Positions 50,759 to 60,187 are shown, numbered from the stretch's first letter. The stretch: 64,000 bases of DNA from Oscillospiraceae bacterium (GCA_015064885.1 SVRJ01000005.1:1-64000), one strand, 5' to 3'. The notes: generated by a model from the letters alone, not told the origin. Program-made: numbers and translations.

Positions 50759-51577
50759 TTATTTTTCTGTCTCCGAAAGGAATGGAGGATACATCATTAT
50801 CGCGGAATTTTTAATAAGGAGTCTTTCGTCTATAAAATTGTCGTTTTCGTCATATATCTGTTGATAAAGCTCGTTGTGCCGCGTATATCCGCCCCAGTAT
50901 TCGGCGCGCATCTCGTGGTTGCGCTCCACTATTTCAAATCTGTATACCGGCTTTTTGGAAACTCTCCATTCACCTTCGAGATATTCGTCTCCTACGTTTA
51001 CGATAAGCTGATAGTCGTCATCCGTGTCGTTTCTTATCATAAGATCTACATGAGGATACGAGCAGGTAGCTCCGCTTGCAAACGGTTGCGTTCTGTTGGA
51101 GTCGGGAAAGACGTCGTAGCCGTGTCTGTGGCGCTCGGTTACTGTGAGAGGCGTATGTATGGTCATCCAGAAGATGAGATTTGAAAGCTGGCAGAGTCCT
51201 CCGCCGGTGCCCGCCGTAAAGCCTCCGTTTCGCAGTATCATTCCGTCAAGGTATCCTTTTCTCTTGGTGGGATTCCCGATAAGCCTCCAGTAGCTGAAGA
51301 CCTCACCCGGGTGTATAACTATTCCGTTTATTCTCTCTGTGGCAAGCTTCAGATTTGTTATCTTGTTTTCCTGCATCCACATATCAACGTCCTTGAGCTT
51401 TCTGCGCAGAATGGTACGGTGAGAGAAGTATCTGTACGGCAGCTCTTCCGTACTTCTTTCGCGCGCAAACACCTTTCTCATACGAACCCAGAGAATGCGG
51501 CGGAGAAAGCCGTAATATGCCGTGCCGAGTGCGAGACGAAGATCTGATCTGTTTACAGGCTTTTTTGATCTTTCCAT
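50759..51577 (-). CDS. VanW-family protein
   Basis: NLKLATERINGIVIHPGEVFSYWRLIGNPTKRKGYLDGMILRNGGFTAGTGGGLCQLSNLIFWM. Confidence 0.92.
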   Translation of the reverse strand: MERSKKPVNRSDLRLALGTAYYGFLRRILWVRMRKVFARERSTEELPYRYFSHRTILRRKLKDVDMWMQENKITNLKLATERINGIVIHPGEVFSYWRLIGNPTKRKGYLDGMILRNGGFTAGTGGGLCQLSNLIFWMTIHTPLTVTERHRHGYDVFPDSNRTQPFASGATCSYPHVDLMIRNDTDDDYQLIVNVGDEYLEGEWRVSKKPVYRFEIVERNHEMRAEYWGGYTRHNELYQQIYDENDNFIDERLLIKNSAIMMYPPFLSETEK

Positions 51578-51603
51578 AGTTAAACCTCCGTGTCATTTTT
51601 TAT

Positions 51604-51632
51604 ATTATATCATATAAGTTCTTATTTGTCAA
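51604..51632 (-). promoter_or_regulatory. Predicted sigma-A promoter for the vanW-like gene
   Basis: Minus strand TTGACA, 17 nt ending TGA, TATAAT. Confidence 0.8.
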
Positions 51633-51782
51633 CAGATGTGAAGAAATATTTGGAAAAAAGAAAAGCAATTTCTGATCAAAAAGGTAAATGAAAAAACTTT
51701 TGGCGTGTATAGATATCGCTTGTTTCGGAAATACTGTTAACGTATCGCGATACCAAAAGAGAAACGTGAGACGGAGGACAAA

Positions 51783-51959
51783 ATGTCACCTAAAGAGCTG
51801 ATGTATATTGAGGATGCTCTCGGTCACGAAAAGCAGATGAAGGCTGCTTGTTCTTCTCTTGCCGAGCAGCTTACGGACAGTGAGCTTAAGAGCTTTGTTT
51901 TATCGCTTCAAAGCAAGCATAAGCAGAGCTATGACAGCTTCTACAGTCTTTTGAAATGA
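51783..51959 (+). CDS. Small 58-aa protein, probable spore-coat (CotF-like) partner (not on ORF track)
   Basis: MSPKELMYIEDALGHEKQMKAACSSLAEQLTDSELKSFVLSLQSKHKQSYDSFYSLLK*; ggaggacaaa before ATG; directly upstream of the CotF-like gene. Confidence 0.75.
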   Translation: MSPKELMYIEDALGHEKQMKAACSSLAEQLTDSELKSFVLSLQSKHKQSYDSFYSLLK

Positions 51960-51969
51960 GGAGAGAGAA

Positions 51970-52215
51970 ATGACCGACAGAGAAATAATGGAGAATATTC
52001 TGAACGTAACTAAGGGTGCGTGCGATCTTATGATGCACGGTGCGATAGAATCGAGCACTCAGGACGTTCACGAAACGTTTACTAAGGTATTTAACGATAC
52101 GCTTTGTATGCAGAATGCCATTTATGCAAAGATGGCGGATAAGGGATGGTATCCCATGACAAAGGCAGAGCAGCAAAAGATAGACGCTGTGAAGCAAAAG
52201 TTTTCCGAGGCTTAA
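51970..52215 (+). CDS. Spore coat protein, CotF-like
   Basis: MTDREIMENILNVTKGACDLMMHGAIESSTQDVHETFTKVFNDTLCMQNAIYAKMADKGWYPM. Confidence 0.8.
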   Translation: MTDREIMENILNVTKGACDLMMHGAIESSTQDVHETFTKVFNDTLCMQNAIYAKMADKGWYPMTKAEQQKIDAVKQKFSEA

Positions 52216-52329
52216 CGCCGAAAAGGAAACAGGGCAGAAAAACGAAATTTCGTAGGTAGCAGGAATAAAAAATAAGGGAAGAGCATAGGCGTTTGTTTGT
52301 GCTCTTTTCTTTTTATGATCATAAAAAAA

Positions 52330-52357
52330 CCGCAGACCCGTTTGACCGAATCTGCGG
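52330..52357 (-). terminator. Terminator for the ABC exporter gene
   Basis: ccgcaga ... tctgcgg with minus-strand T-run. Confidence 0.75.
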
Positions 52358-52367
52358 AAAGAGGTTG

Positions 52368-55085
52368 TTATTCTGTTCTCAGCGCGACCACGGGATCCTT
52401 CTTTGCCGCTGAGCGCGCAGGGATAAGTCCCGAGATGAGAGTAAGAGAAATGCTGAGAATTATAAGAAGAACGGCTTGTTCTGCGGGGAGAGCCGCTATA
52501 GAGGGGATCTCTGTAAGCTTGTATATCACTATATTCGCTATTGCCGAAATTCCGTACGTTGCGGCGATGCCGATAATACCTGCGAGCAGACCAATAATGA
52601 AGGTCTCGGCGTTGAACAGGTGGCTGACGTCCTTCTTTCTTCCTCCGAGAGAGCGTATTACGCCTATCTCCTTTACTCTTTCGACAACCGAAACGTAGGT
52701 TATGATACCTATCATAACGGTAGATACCACAAGAGAGATAGAAGTGAAGGATATGAGAGCTGTCGATACGATATTGATCATATTGTTGATCATATCTATG
52801 ACAAGTGCAAGGGTATCGGTATATATTACGTCGGTTCTGTCACCGCGGAATACCGTGCTGCCGTTTACGGTCAGATTGCCTTCTCCGTTCCACTCGTCAA
52901 GATATTTGTTCACAAGCTCCTTTGAATCGAAATTCACGGGATATATTGATATAGATGTGGGGAGAGTCTTTCCTCCGAGCTCTGCGAGAGTTACGGTATA
53001 TATCTTGTTTGACGGTCCGCCCTGGCTCATTCCGGGCATAGACATACTCATGCCCTTTCCGAGATAGCCGGTGACGTCTTCATAGCGTTCGTCGAGATAC
53101 ATGTATGAATATTTATAGGTGATACCGGTGCTCATCTGCTGATAGAGGGTGCTTGAGATGCTTTCGGTCTCCTTCTCCTCCATGTACTTTACGATCTCAG
53201 AGGAGGAGTTCGTGCTTACCACGGTATCCGAAAGAGCGGGTGTGAAATATACTCCCGAGGTAAGGCATCCGAAGTTTATGCTCTCTTTCGCACGGAGGAT
53301 ACCTACTACCTCAAGCTCGATAGCACCGTCGTTTGAGAAAGAGTCTGAGTTCGCATTATAGGTAAATGGAGTCATCATGCTCTGCATCGGATCCTCTACC
53401 TTTGTAAGCACCGTATCGTTGGGATACCACGTGAATTTCTTGCCCATGAGCTCATCGTATGTGAAGTGCTCTCGGCAGAGAGATTCATCGTAGTGCTCAT
53501 TGTCGGTAGCATCGTATACGATGTTCAGAAATTCGTCCTGAGAATAATATCCGAGCTGAGCCAAAAGTACGTCTGTGAGCATGCTTTCGGGATCTATGAC
53601 TATCATTATTTCGTTAGCCTTTGTCGCGACCTTGCCTGAAAGAACGTCATACTGTGAGAGTATGTATTCCTCGTTCTTCGGAGCCTGCATGAACGACTCG
53701 GTTATCATTGTTATATAGCTTGAATACTCGGCAAAATCGGTATGCTCGAGAATAGACGTGTATATCTGCGTTATTGCGGATACGGAGGTTCCCTTTGTTT
53801 CACCGCCCTTTACTTCGGCAAAATCGGTGTACATGTTATATGAGATATCTATGCCGTAATCGAGCAGTATTTCCGAGACGTATTCCGAGGGCATAGCGGA
53901 CAGATAGTCGATATAAGTCTGATTTATATCGTTCTTTACCATAATGCTGTCCATCGTGCTTGCCGTCTTTGCGATTCTCTTTATCAGTCCGTTGATATAG
54001 ACCTTTCCGTCCTCTTTGATAAGCTTATCAAGCTCTGCCTCCGGCATCATACCGGTAAGTGCGGAGAGATCGTAGGTTTTTTCGGTTATTGTTATCGGAC
54101 TGCCCGATAGCATATCGTCCTGCATTGATGCTACGTATCCGCGTATTCCGCTTGAAAGAGCCAGAACTACCGCTATTCCGGTGATGCCTATAGAGCCTGC
54201 GACTCCCACAAGCATCGTTCTTGCCTTTTTCGATATCAGATTTTTTGTGGAGAGTCTGAAAGCCGTGAAGAAGGACATCCTTGCATTTTCTTTTTTGCGC
54301 TTCTTTTTCTGCTTTATCTCTTTCGGGGAAAGCGCAGCGTTTTCGCTTGTTTCGCGTTCGTGCTCTTCTGCGGCGTATCTCTCGCATTCGGCTATCTCGT
54401 CAGCTTCGGAGAAGGGGTCGGTATCCTCTGTGACCCTGCCGTCGAGCAGGCGCACTATTCTCGAGGAATACTTTTCGGCAAGCTCGGGGTTATGAGTTAC
54501 CATAATAACGAGCCGCTCGGAGGATATCTCCTTGATAAGCTCCATTATCTGAACCGAGGTTACGGTGTCAAGTGCACCGGTAGGCTCGTCTGCAAGAAGA
54601 ATTTCGGGGTCGTTTACAAGTGCTCGCGCGATCGCCACACGCTGACATTGACCTCCCGAGAGCTGGTTCGGTCTCTTGTTGTACTTATCTTTAAGACCAA
54701 CCCTGTCAAGAGCCTCCTTTGCGCGGCGCACACGCTCCTCCTTTGAGATTCCCGAAATGGTAAGAGCAAGCTCTACGTTTCCGAGGACTGTCTGGTGGGG
54801 AATAAGGTTATAGCTTTGAAAAATGAAACCTATGCGGTGATTTCTGTATACGTCCCAGTCTCTGTCCTTATATTGCTTTGTGCTTTTTCCGTTTATTATC
54901 AGATCTCCGCTTGTATATTTGTCAAGACCTCCGATGATATTGAGCAAGGTAGTCTTTCCGCATCCGGAAGGTCCGAGCACGGATACGAACTCGTTCTTTC
55001 TGAACGAGAGGTCGATCCCTCTGAGTGCGTTTACCGTTTCGGAGGAGGAGCAGTAATCCTTCGTTATGTTTTTAAGTCTGAGCAT
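52368..55085 (-). CDS. ABC transporter with fused ATPase and FtsX/MacB-like permease
   Basis: VLGPSGCGKTTLLNIIGGLD, LSGGQCQRVAIARAL, LLADEPTGALD; C-terminal FtsX TM segments (IGVIRSLGGRKKDVSHLFNAE). Confidence 0.93.
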   Translation of the reverse strand: MLRLKNITKDYCSSSETVNALRGIDLSFRKNEFVSVLGPSGCGKTTLLNIIGGLDKYTSGDLIINGKSTKQYKDRDWDVYRNHRIGFIFQSYNLIPHQTVLGNVELALTISGISKEERVRRAKEALDRVGLKDKYNKRPNQLSGGQCQRVAIARALVNDPEILLADEPTGALDTVTSVQIMELIKEISSERLVIMVTHNPELAEKYSSRIVRLLDGRVTEDTDPFSEADEIAECERYAAEEHERETSENAALSPKEIKQKKKRKKENARMSFFTAFRLSTKNLISKKARTMLVGVAGSIGITGIAVVLALSSGIRGYVASMQDDMLSGSPITITEKTYDLSALTGMMPEAELDKLIKEDGKVYINGLIKRIAKTASTMDSIMVKNDINQTYIDYLSAMPSEYVSEILLDYGIDISYNMYTDFAEVKGGETKGTSVSAITQIYTSILEHTDFAEYSSYITMITESFMQAPKNEEYILSQYDVLSGKVATKANEIMIVIDPESMLTDVLLAQLGYYSQDEFLNIVYDATDNEHYDESLCREHFTYDELMGKKFTWYPNDTVLTKVEDPMQSMMTPFTYNANSDSFSNDGAIELEVVGILRAKESINFGCLTSGVYFTPALSDTVVSTNSSSEIVKYMEEKETESISSTLYQQMSTGITYKYSYMYLDERYEDVTGYLGKGMSMSMPGMSQGGPSNKIYTVTLAELGGKTLPTSISIYPVNFDSKELVNKYLDEWNGEGNLTVNGSTVFRGDRTDVIYTDTLALVIDMINNMINIVSTALISFTSISLVVSTVMIGIITYVSVVERVKEIGVIRSLGGRKKDVSHLFNAETFIIGLLAGIIGIAATYGISAIANIVIYKLTEIPSIAALPAEQAVLLIILSISLTLISGLIPARSAAKKDPVVALRTE

Positions 55086-55108
55086 TTTTATTCCTTTCGG
55101 TGGTTTTG

Positions 55109-55534
55109 TTATTTTATCGTTACGTCAAACCTGGTCCTGCAGCAAGGACATACCGCAGTATGCTCTCCTATCCTCTTCGGAAGGCGGAGGACGTTTTTGC
55201 AGTACGGACATTTTCTGTAGACGTGAGTTTTTCTGTCTCTGAATTTTGCCTTCATGAGGACAAAAGGAGAGGATGCTTTTTTTTGGATCTTAAGAAACCT
55301 TGCATTTTCAGCCTGCCTTTTGTATATACTTCTCGACATCATTCTGAAAAACGAATAGTATATAGATGCGGTGCTGAGCAGAGAGAGGATAAGGCTGTGG
55401 ATAAAGAAATTTAATATTGTGAGCGCAAGACCGAGATAGATACAAAAGTTGCCAAGCGCGTCGGGGCCGTTCCTTCCTGCCATGAAAGAAATGAACCTGT
55501 CCCTCATCGGGCGTTTGCCCGCAGTGTTTTTCAT
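55109..55534 (-). CDS. Membrane protein with a C-terminal zinc ribbon
   Basis: TM segment LGNFCIYLGLALTILNFFIHSLILSLLS; CPYCKNVLRLPKRIGEHTAVCPCCRTRFDV. Confidence 0.7.
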   Translation of the reverse strand: MKNTAGKRPMRDRFISFMAGRNGPDALGNFCIYLGLALTILNFFIHSLILSLLSTASIYYSFFRMMSRSIYKRQAENARFLKIQKKASSPFVLMKAKFRDRKTHVYRKCPYCKNVLRLPKRIGEHTAVCPCCRTRFDVTIK

Positions 55535-55727
55535 TCTGTATGCTCCTTTTTAGTGTAAGATTATCGTTTTGCGGAAATATCCGTCCATCTTAATATCAGT
55601 ATATTATAGTATACATTTTTTTTGTTAATTCGGAGTGATTGAAATGTGATGGCTGTGTAAATTTGATTTTTACTTTTAACATATACTAAATCGTATTTGG
55701 TTATGCGGCGTAATATTACATAAAAAT

Positions 55728-55757
55728 ACGGCTTCCGTAAAAATAACGTAAGCCGTA
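55728..55757 (-). terminator. Terminator for the GDPD lipoprotein gene
   Basis: tacggctt ... aagccgta, minus-strand T-run. Confidence 0.65.
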
Positions 55758-55765
55758 AGGAGTGC

Positions 55766-58354
55766 TTATTTTGTGAGTGAAAGCGAGCAGAGCTCGTATA
55801 CGTAATTTCCTATAGAGGTTTGATATGAAAACGCAAATTCTCCGCTTCCGCTTATTATGCCGTTGCTTATGCTTACATTACCCGAGATGCATATGAGCCT
55901 TGCGCTCGAGGTGACGTCCACCTCGCTTCCGTCATAATTTATGCGTGTTACCTTTACTGTTCCGTTCCGGTCTGCCGTTGCCTTGAGATACATAGCATAG
56001 GAGTCGCATCTGTGCGGTGTGTTGGAGGTGAACTCTACGTACTCGCGCGCAAAGTCACTGTCTGTTGCCGAAGCGGTCGTGGTGGTCCACGTGCAGTATT
56101 TTATTCCTCTGTGGCGGAGAGCGGTGTTTAGCTTATCAAAGCTGTCTGCCCATACGGTATAGTAAGAGCTGTTCAGGTTTACTACCTCTTCGCACGCATA
56201 TGCGAGAGTGGCCTTTATATCATTTTTGTCATATATGTAGGAGCGGGTCATTTGTACCGCAACTCCGTAAGTGTCCGAGGCGTATTTTGCTATATCGTGG
56301 CTACTTCCTATCACAAGTATACGGTCGAGCATGTCTGTAGCCTTTGCAAGCTCGACTACCTTGTCGACCACTGCATTCCGCTTGTCCTTGATCTCAACGT
56401 GGATGACCGTGTCAGTGTAATTCTTTGAGAAGTAGTCGAATACCTCGTCAAGAAATGTGAAGGTATCATCTGCGGTTGCTTTGGCAGACGTGGACTTAAG
56501 TGCCTTGAGCTGATCGCGTGTACTCTCTGTGCATGTGAGCTTTTTATCCCAGTAGGTGGTTTTCGCATCATGATTTATGGCCAGGTGTCCGTCTTTTGTA
56601 AGATAGACGTCAAGCTCAAGTGCAGGTGCTCCCGATTTTGCCGCAGAAATGAAGGAGGGAAGCGTATTTTCGGGGCAATTCTGCATATCTCCTCTGTGTG
56701 CGACAAGGAAGGTAGGAATACAGATAGTCTTAATGTCAAAGCTCTCTATGATCCCGATAGCTTCTTCCGTGTTTTCCGTGATGATCGCCATTGCTCCCTT
56801 GAATATAGAGTCGTGAGCGTTTGCCTTCCCGTCATCAGTTATTAGGAATACCGTATGCGAGGTTACTCTGAGAGCGGATATCTGTTCTGTGTTTACCTGA
56901 GATGAGGTGAGTATTACGTTTTTAGCTTGAGCCGCAGAAACCTTCAGACGTATATCCTTGACAGTTACTCCGGATACGCCGGACATATCGAGCACCGGAC
57001 GTGCGGAGCGCGTTGTCTTGCATACTTCTTTAAGAATATCTGCGTTTGAAGATATAACAAAGCAGTCTCCTATGCGGTTGTAGTTTATAAACTCGCAAAG
57101 TTGCTTTGATATGCTTGCGTCCTCTATTGCAAATGCGGGTATTATCTTTCCGCCCAGAGCCTTTATTGCGTCGTAAAGAGAGGATATTTCCTTTCCGTCC
57201 TTTTCATAGGCAAAGAGCTTTCCGTCTGTTGCTTTTACCGTGAATATCAGCGTTGCGGGGCGTGATCCTGCCGATGCCATACCCGAAAGTGTATCCTTTC
57301 TTGCATATCCGATGACGGAAGGAGAGTTTACAAGAGACGTCTTCGGCTCGTATACATCGGCGTAGCTGTCTTTGAGCGAGGAGAAGAGCCTATCACCTTG
57401 ATCCGAACTGTCACCGCCCGGAGTATAATATTCGAGAGTGTAGTCGAAGGAGGAGTCGGTTAACTTTACTCTCATCTGCTCGTATGCGGTATGTGCCTCG
57501 TCCTCACTCAAAGCAGAGGGATATATCTTATAGTCTGCAAGTCTGAAATTGTATGAAAAGATGTTTGCAGCAAAGTTTGCGGCTATGTCTCCACCGAGTA
57601 TTATCTGCTTCCAAAGATCGCCGCTGGCAAATCCGATATTTCCGGTCGCGGGAACAGACGCCACCTTTGCACCGTTGACGTAAAGTGTGGATGTTTTTGC
57701 TACGGGATCGTAAACGCCTATAAGGTGAGTCATGCAGGTATTGTCAACACCTCCCGGGTTATGTGCTGATCTGTACGCACCGCCCGTGTATACCGAGAAG
57801 GTGTAAGCGCCCTTGTAGGCAGAGAGGTTGTAGCCTCCGCTCTGACAGGTGCCCGCTATTATCTGCTCGGATGACGATGATACGAACTTGTTGTGATTTT
57901 GTACCATAGCCTCAAGTGTGATACCTGCGGAATAAAGCTCGGTTATATCCGCACGCGTGGCAAGATCCTTGTATATGAGTCTACCCACGCCGCCTTTTTC
58001 GGTTATGTAAAGATGGGGGATCTTATATTCCTTATTGTCAATGATAACGTTTTCGTTTACGACCTTGCCCTTTTTCGTGTCATCAAGCTTACAGGAAACA
58101 TGGTCCATAGCATCGTGCATTCCTCCGTCCTCGGTGAATTCTATATCAACGTATGGAGTAGGAAGACGCTTTACCTCTTTTATAGGAGCAGTTGTTACTG
58201 CGTCTGTTGCTATGGCAAGCGTTGCGGTAGTATCGGGGACTTCTTCCGACGTGCCGTCGCTTGGTGCGGTAACTGGATCACCGCTTCCGGCACAAGAGGT
58301 GATAAGAACACATACAAGCAGGAAGAAAGAGATAATTGATAGATTCTTTTTCAT
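55766..58354 (-). CDS. Lipoprotein with LamG-like and glycerophosphodiester phosphodiesterase domains
   Basis: Signal/lipobox MKKNLSIISFFLLVCVLITSCAG; VAHRGDMQNCPENTLPSFISAAKSGAPALELDVYLTKDGHLAINHD; start at MKKNLS preferred over the longer ORF. Confidence 0.88.
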   Translation of the reverse strand: MKKNLSIISFFLLVCVLITSCAGSGDPVTAPSDGTSEEVPDTTATLAIATDAVTTAPIKEVKRLPTPYVDIEFTEDGGMHDAMDHVSCKLDDTKKGKVVNENVIIDNKEYKIPHLYITEKGGVGRLIYKDLATRADITELYSAGITLEAMVQNHNKFVSSSSEQIIAGTCQSGGYNLSAYKGAYTFSVYTGGAYRSAHNPGGVDNTCMTHLIGVYDPVAKTSTLYVNGAKVASVPATGNIGFASGDLWKQIILGGDIAANFAANIFSYNFRLADYKIYPSALSEDEAHTAYEQMRVKLTDSSFDYTLEYYTPGGDSSDQGDRLFSSLKDSYADVYEPKTSLVNSPSVIGYARKDTLSGMASAGSRPATLIFTVKATDGKLFAYEKDGKEISSLYDAIKALGGKIIPAFAIEDASISKQLCEFINYNRIGDCFVISSNADILKEVCKTTRSARPVLDMSGVSGVTVKDIRLKVSAAQAKNVILTSSQVNTEQISALRVTSHTVFLITDDGKANAHDSIFKGAMAIITENTEEAIGIIESFDIKTICIPTFLVAHRGDMQNCPENTLPSFISAAKSGAPALELDVYLTKDGHLAINHDAKTTYWDKKLTCTESTRDQLKALKSTSAKATADDTFTFLDEVFDYFSKNYTDTVIHVEIKDKRNAVVDKVVELAKATDMLDRILVIGSSHDIAKYASDTYGVAVQMTRSYIYDKNDIKATLAYACEEVVNLNSSYYTVWADSFDKLNTALRHRGIKYCTWTTTTASATDSDFAREYVEFTSNTPHRCDSYAMYLKATADRNGTVKVTRINYDGSEVDVTSSARLICISGNVSISNGIISGSGEFAFSYQTSIGNYVYELCSLSLTK

Positions 58355-58412
58355 AATATTCTCCTTCACAATATTATCCGCGTTTAGATCAGGGGAGGAC
58401 ATCTATGCGTTT

Positions 58413-58441
58413 ATTATATCATACGGGTCTGCCTTTGTCAA
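58413..58441 (-). promoter_or_regulatory. Predicted sigma-A promoter for the GDPD lipoprotein gene
   Basis: Minus strand TTGACA, 17 nt ending TGA, TATAAT. Confidence 0.8.
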
Positions 58442-58459
58442 TATAATTGTTGAAAAAAA

Positions 58460-58491
58460 GTGCCGTCTCAAATTTGCATTTTGGACGGCAC
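58460..58491 (-). terminator. Terminator for the CHAP/SH3 protein gene
   Basis: gtgccgtc ... gacggcac, minus-strand T-run. Confidence 0.75.
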
Positions 58492-58501
58492 CCTTAAAGC
58501 T

Positions 58502-59803
58502 TTATTCCTTTTTCTTCTTTGCTCTCACAATGAACGGAACAAGAGCTGTTATAAATGCACTTCCCGGATAGATCATGGAGGCGCATCCGCTGTCAGCAGC
58601 GTCGGGGGAGCCTGTGGTGTCTGAGGAGAGAGCTGCGCTGCCTAACGGGGAGTCGGACGTTTCATGGGGCAGAGGAGTAGTATCATCCGTCTTTTCGGTA
58701 GTGGTATCCGCTATCTCTTTGAATACGGGAATAAGTGCGGCATCTCCCGTGAAGGTGAGCCCCTTTCCGTCCGTCAGACTGTCGTTGTACGAAAAGCCCT
58801 CGAATTCGTAGCCACTTTTACTTTCGGGCGCAAGATTCACACTGCAATTATAGCCCGCGTATACCGTGTATTCTTCTTTGAGGCCCTTGTTTACCGTGAG
58901 CTCGATCTGAGTGCATTCTATCGGAGCGATATATGCCGTAGATACCCAACCCTCGGTACCGTTTGCCTTTACCTTTGCCCATGAGCCGGAGAATGAGATC
59001 ACCTCTAATGCGGTGTCTCTTTTCAGTACGGTAATTACCTTGTAAGAGGTAGAAGCCCCCTCACGCATATTCAGAGAATCTCTTGCGGTTACGACGTAGT
59101 TGCCTGAAAGGGCGGAATTATTTATCTCACTCTTATAGTTGGGGACTGCGTAGCCTACGATATAAGTGTTGCTGAGAGAGTAGGATTTTATGTATACACC
59201 GCCCGACGTGTTTCCTTCGACCGTGTACACGTAACCGTTTGCAAGTCCTATTACAAGACCAACGTGGTCAGAGGCTCTTGAAGTGCTTTCCGACTTGAAG
59301 AATATGATATCTCCCTTTATTGGAGTATAGCTTCCTCTTGCGTAATACTTATAATTCGATGATTTCTGCTTGAATATATTAAGCCAGCTTGTACAGTTAA
59401 CGTGTGAGGGAGCTACCGATTTCGATATTTCGGCACGGCGTAGGCAGAAGCTTACAAATGCCGCGCACCATGGGTAGCCGAATTCTCTCGTTCCGTTTCC
59501 GTCCTGATCCAGCGCACCGTAATTGTAACAGTACTCTGTGAAGTTTCCGTCTCCCGACGCATTCAGTCCGTGAAATTCCTTTTCCGAATTTCCTTCTGCA
59601 TAGTAAAGCTGAGAGAGTGCGACAGCGATAACGTCGTTTCTTTCGTCACCCGTAAGGTCAACCGAAAGAAGTGAATTATAATATACCGTTCCCTTATACG
59701 CCTGAGACGGCGTTGAATATTTTACGCTGCTTGCAGACGTGCTCACAGCAAAAATATTCAGAGCGAGAAGGGCAGAGACAAACGTAAGAAAAAATTTTCT
59801 CAT
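58502..59803 (-). CDS. Secreted CHAP-domain and SH3b protein with a C-terminal anchor
   Basis: Signal peptide MRKFFLTFVSALLALNIFAVSTSA; FGYPWCAAFVSFCLRRA...HVNC...PIKGDIIFFK...SDHVGLV (CHAP); SLNMREGASTSYKVITVL (SH3b); C-terminal TM + KKKK. Confidence 0.88.
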   Translation of the reverse strand: MRKFFLTFVSALLALNIFAVSTSASSVKYSTPSQAYKGTVYYNSLLSVDLTGDERNDVIAVALSQLYYAEGNSEKEFHGLNASGDGNFTEYCYNYGALDQDGNGTREFGYPWCAAFVSFCLRRAEISKSVAPSHVNCTSWLNIFKQKSSNYKYYARGSYTPIKGDIIFFKSESTSRASDHVGLVIGLANGYVYTVEGNTSGGVYIKSYSLSNTYIVGYAVPNYKSEINNSALSGNYVVTARDSLNMREGASTSYKVITVLKRDTALEVISFSGSWAKVKANGTEGWVSTAYIAPIECTQIELTVNKGLKEEYTVYAGYNCSVNLAPESKSGYEFEGFSYNDSLTDGKGLTFTGDAALIPVFKEIADTTTEKTDDTTPLPHETSDSPLGSAALSSDTTGSPDAADSGCASMIYPGSAFITALVPFIVRAKKKKE

Positions 59804-59923
59804 AAAAAACACCTCGACTTTCACAATGAAAGTCTCCTTTCGATAAAATACGGAAAAGCGGCAATAAAATTTAAAAAACAAAGTAAACGGATCCGCTTTG
59901 TGCCGGGCTTGCCGTATGCGGAT

Positions 59924-59952
59924 ATTATATCATAAAAATCGCGTTTTGTCAA
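59924..59952 (-). promoter_or_regulatory. Predicted sigma-A promoter for the CHAP/SH3 protein gene
   Basis: Minus strand TTGACA, 17 nt ending TGA, TATAAT. Confidence 0.8.
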
Positions 59953-60092
59953 ATGTATATTTGTACCAGAAAGAAGATCCAATAATAATCTTATTGCGCA
60001 AAACGGGAAATAATTTTTTATTAACAAATGAGCGAAAAGACAACCAATAAAAATATTTTTCCGAAAAAAGAAAAAATAATTTAAAAAACCCC

Positions 60093-60121
60093 TTGACAAA
60101 TCATATATTTGGTGGTATAAT
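60093..60121 (+). promoter_or_regulatory. Predicted sigma-A promoter for recA
   Basis: TTGACA, 17 nt ending TGG, TATAAT. Confidence 0.85.
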
Positions 60122-60187
60122 ATAAACGTAAAGAAAGAGAGGCGCAGCGGATGCGCTCAATATATAACCGATTCGGAGGAAGAAAAA

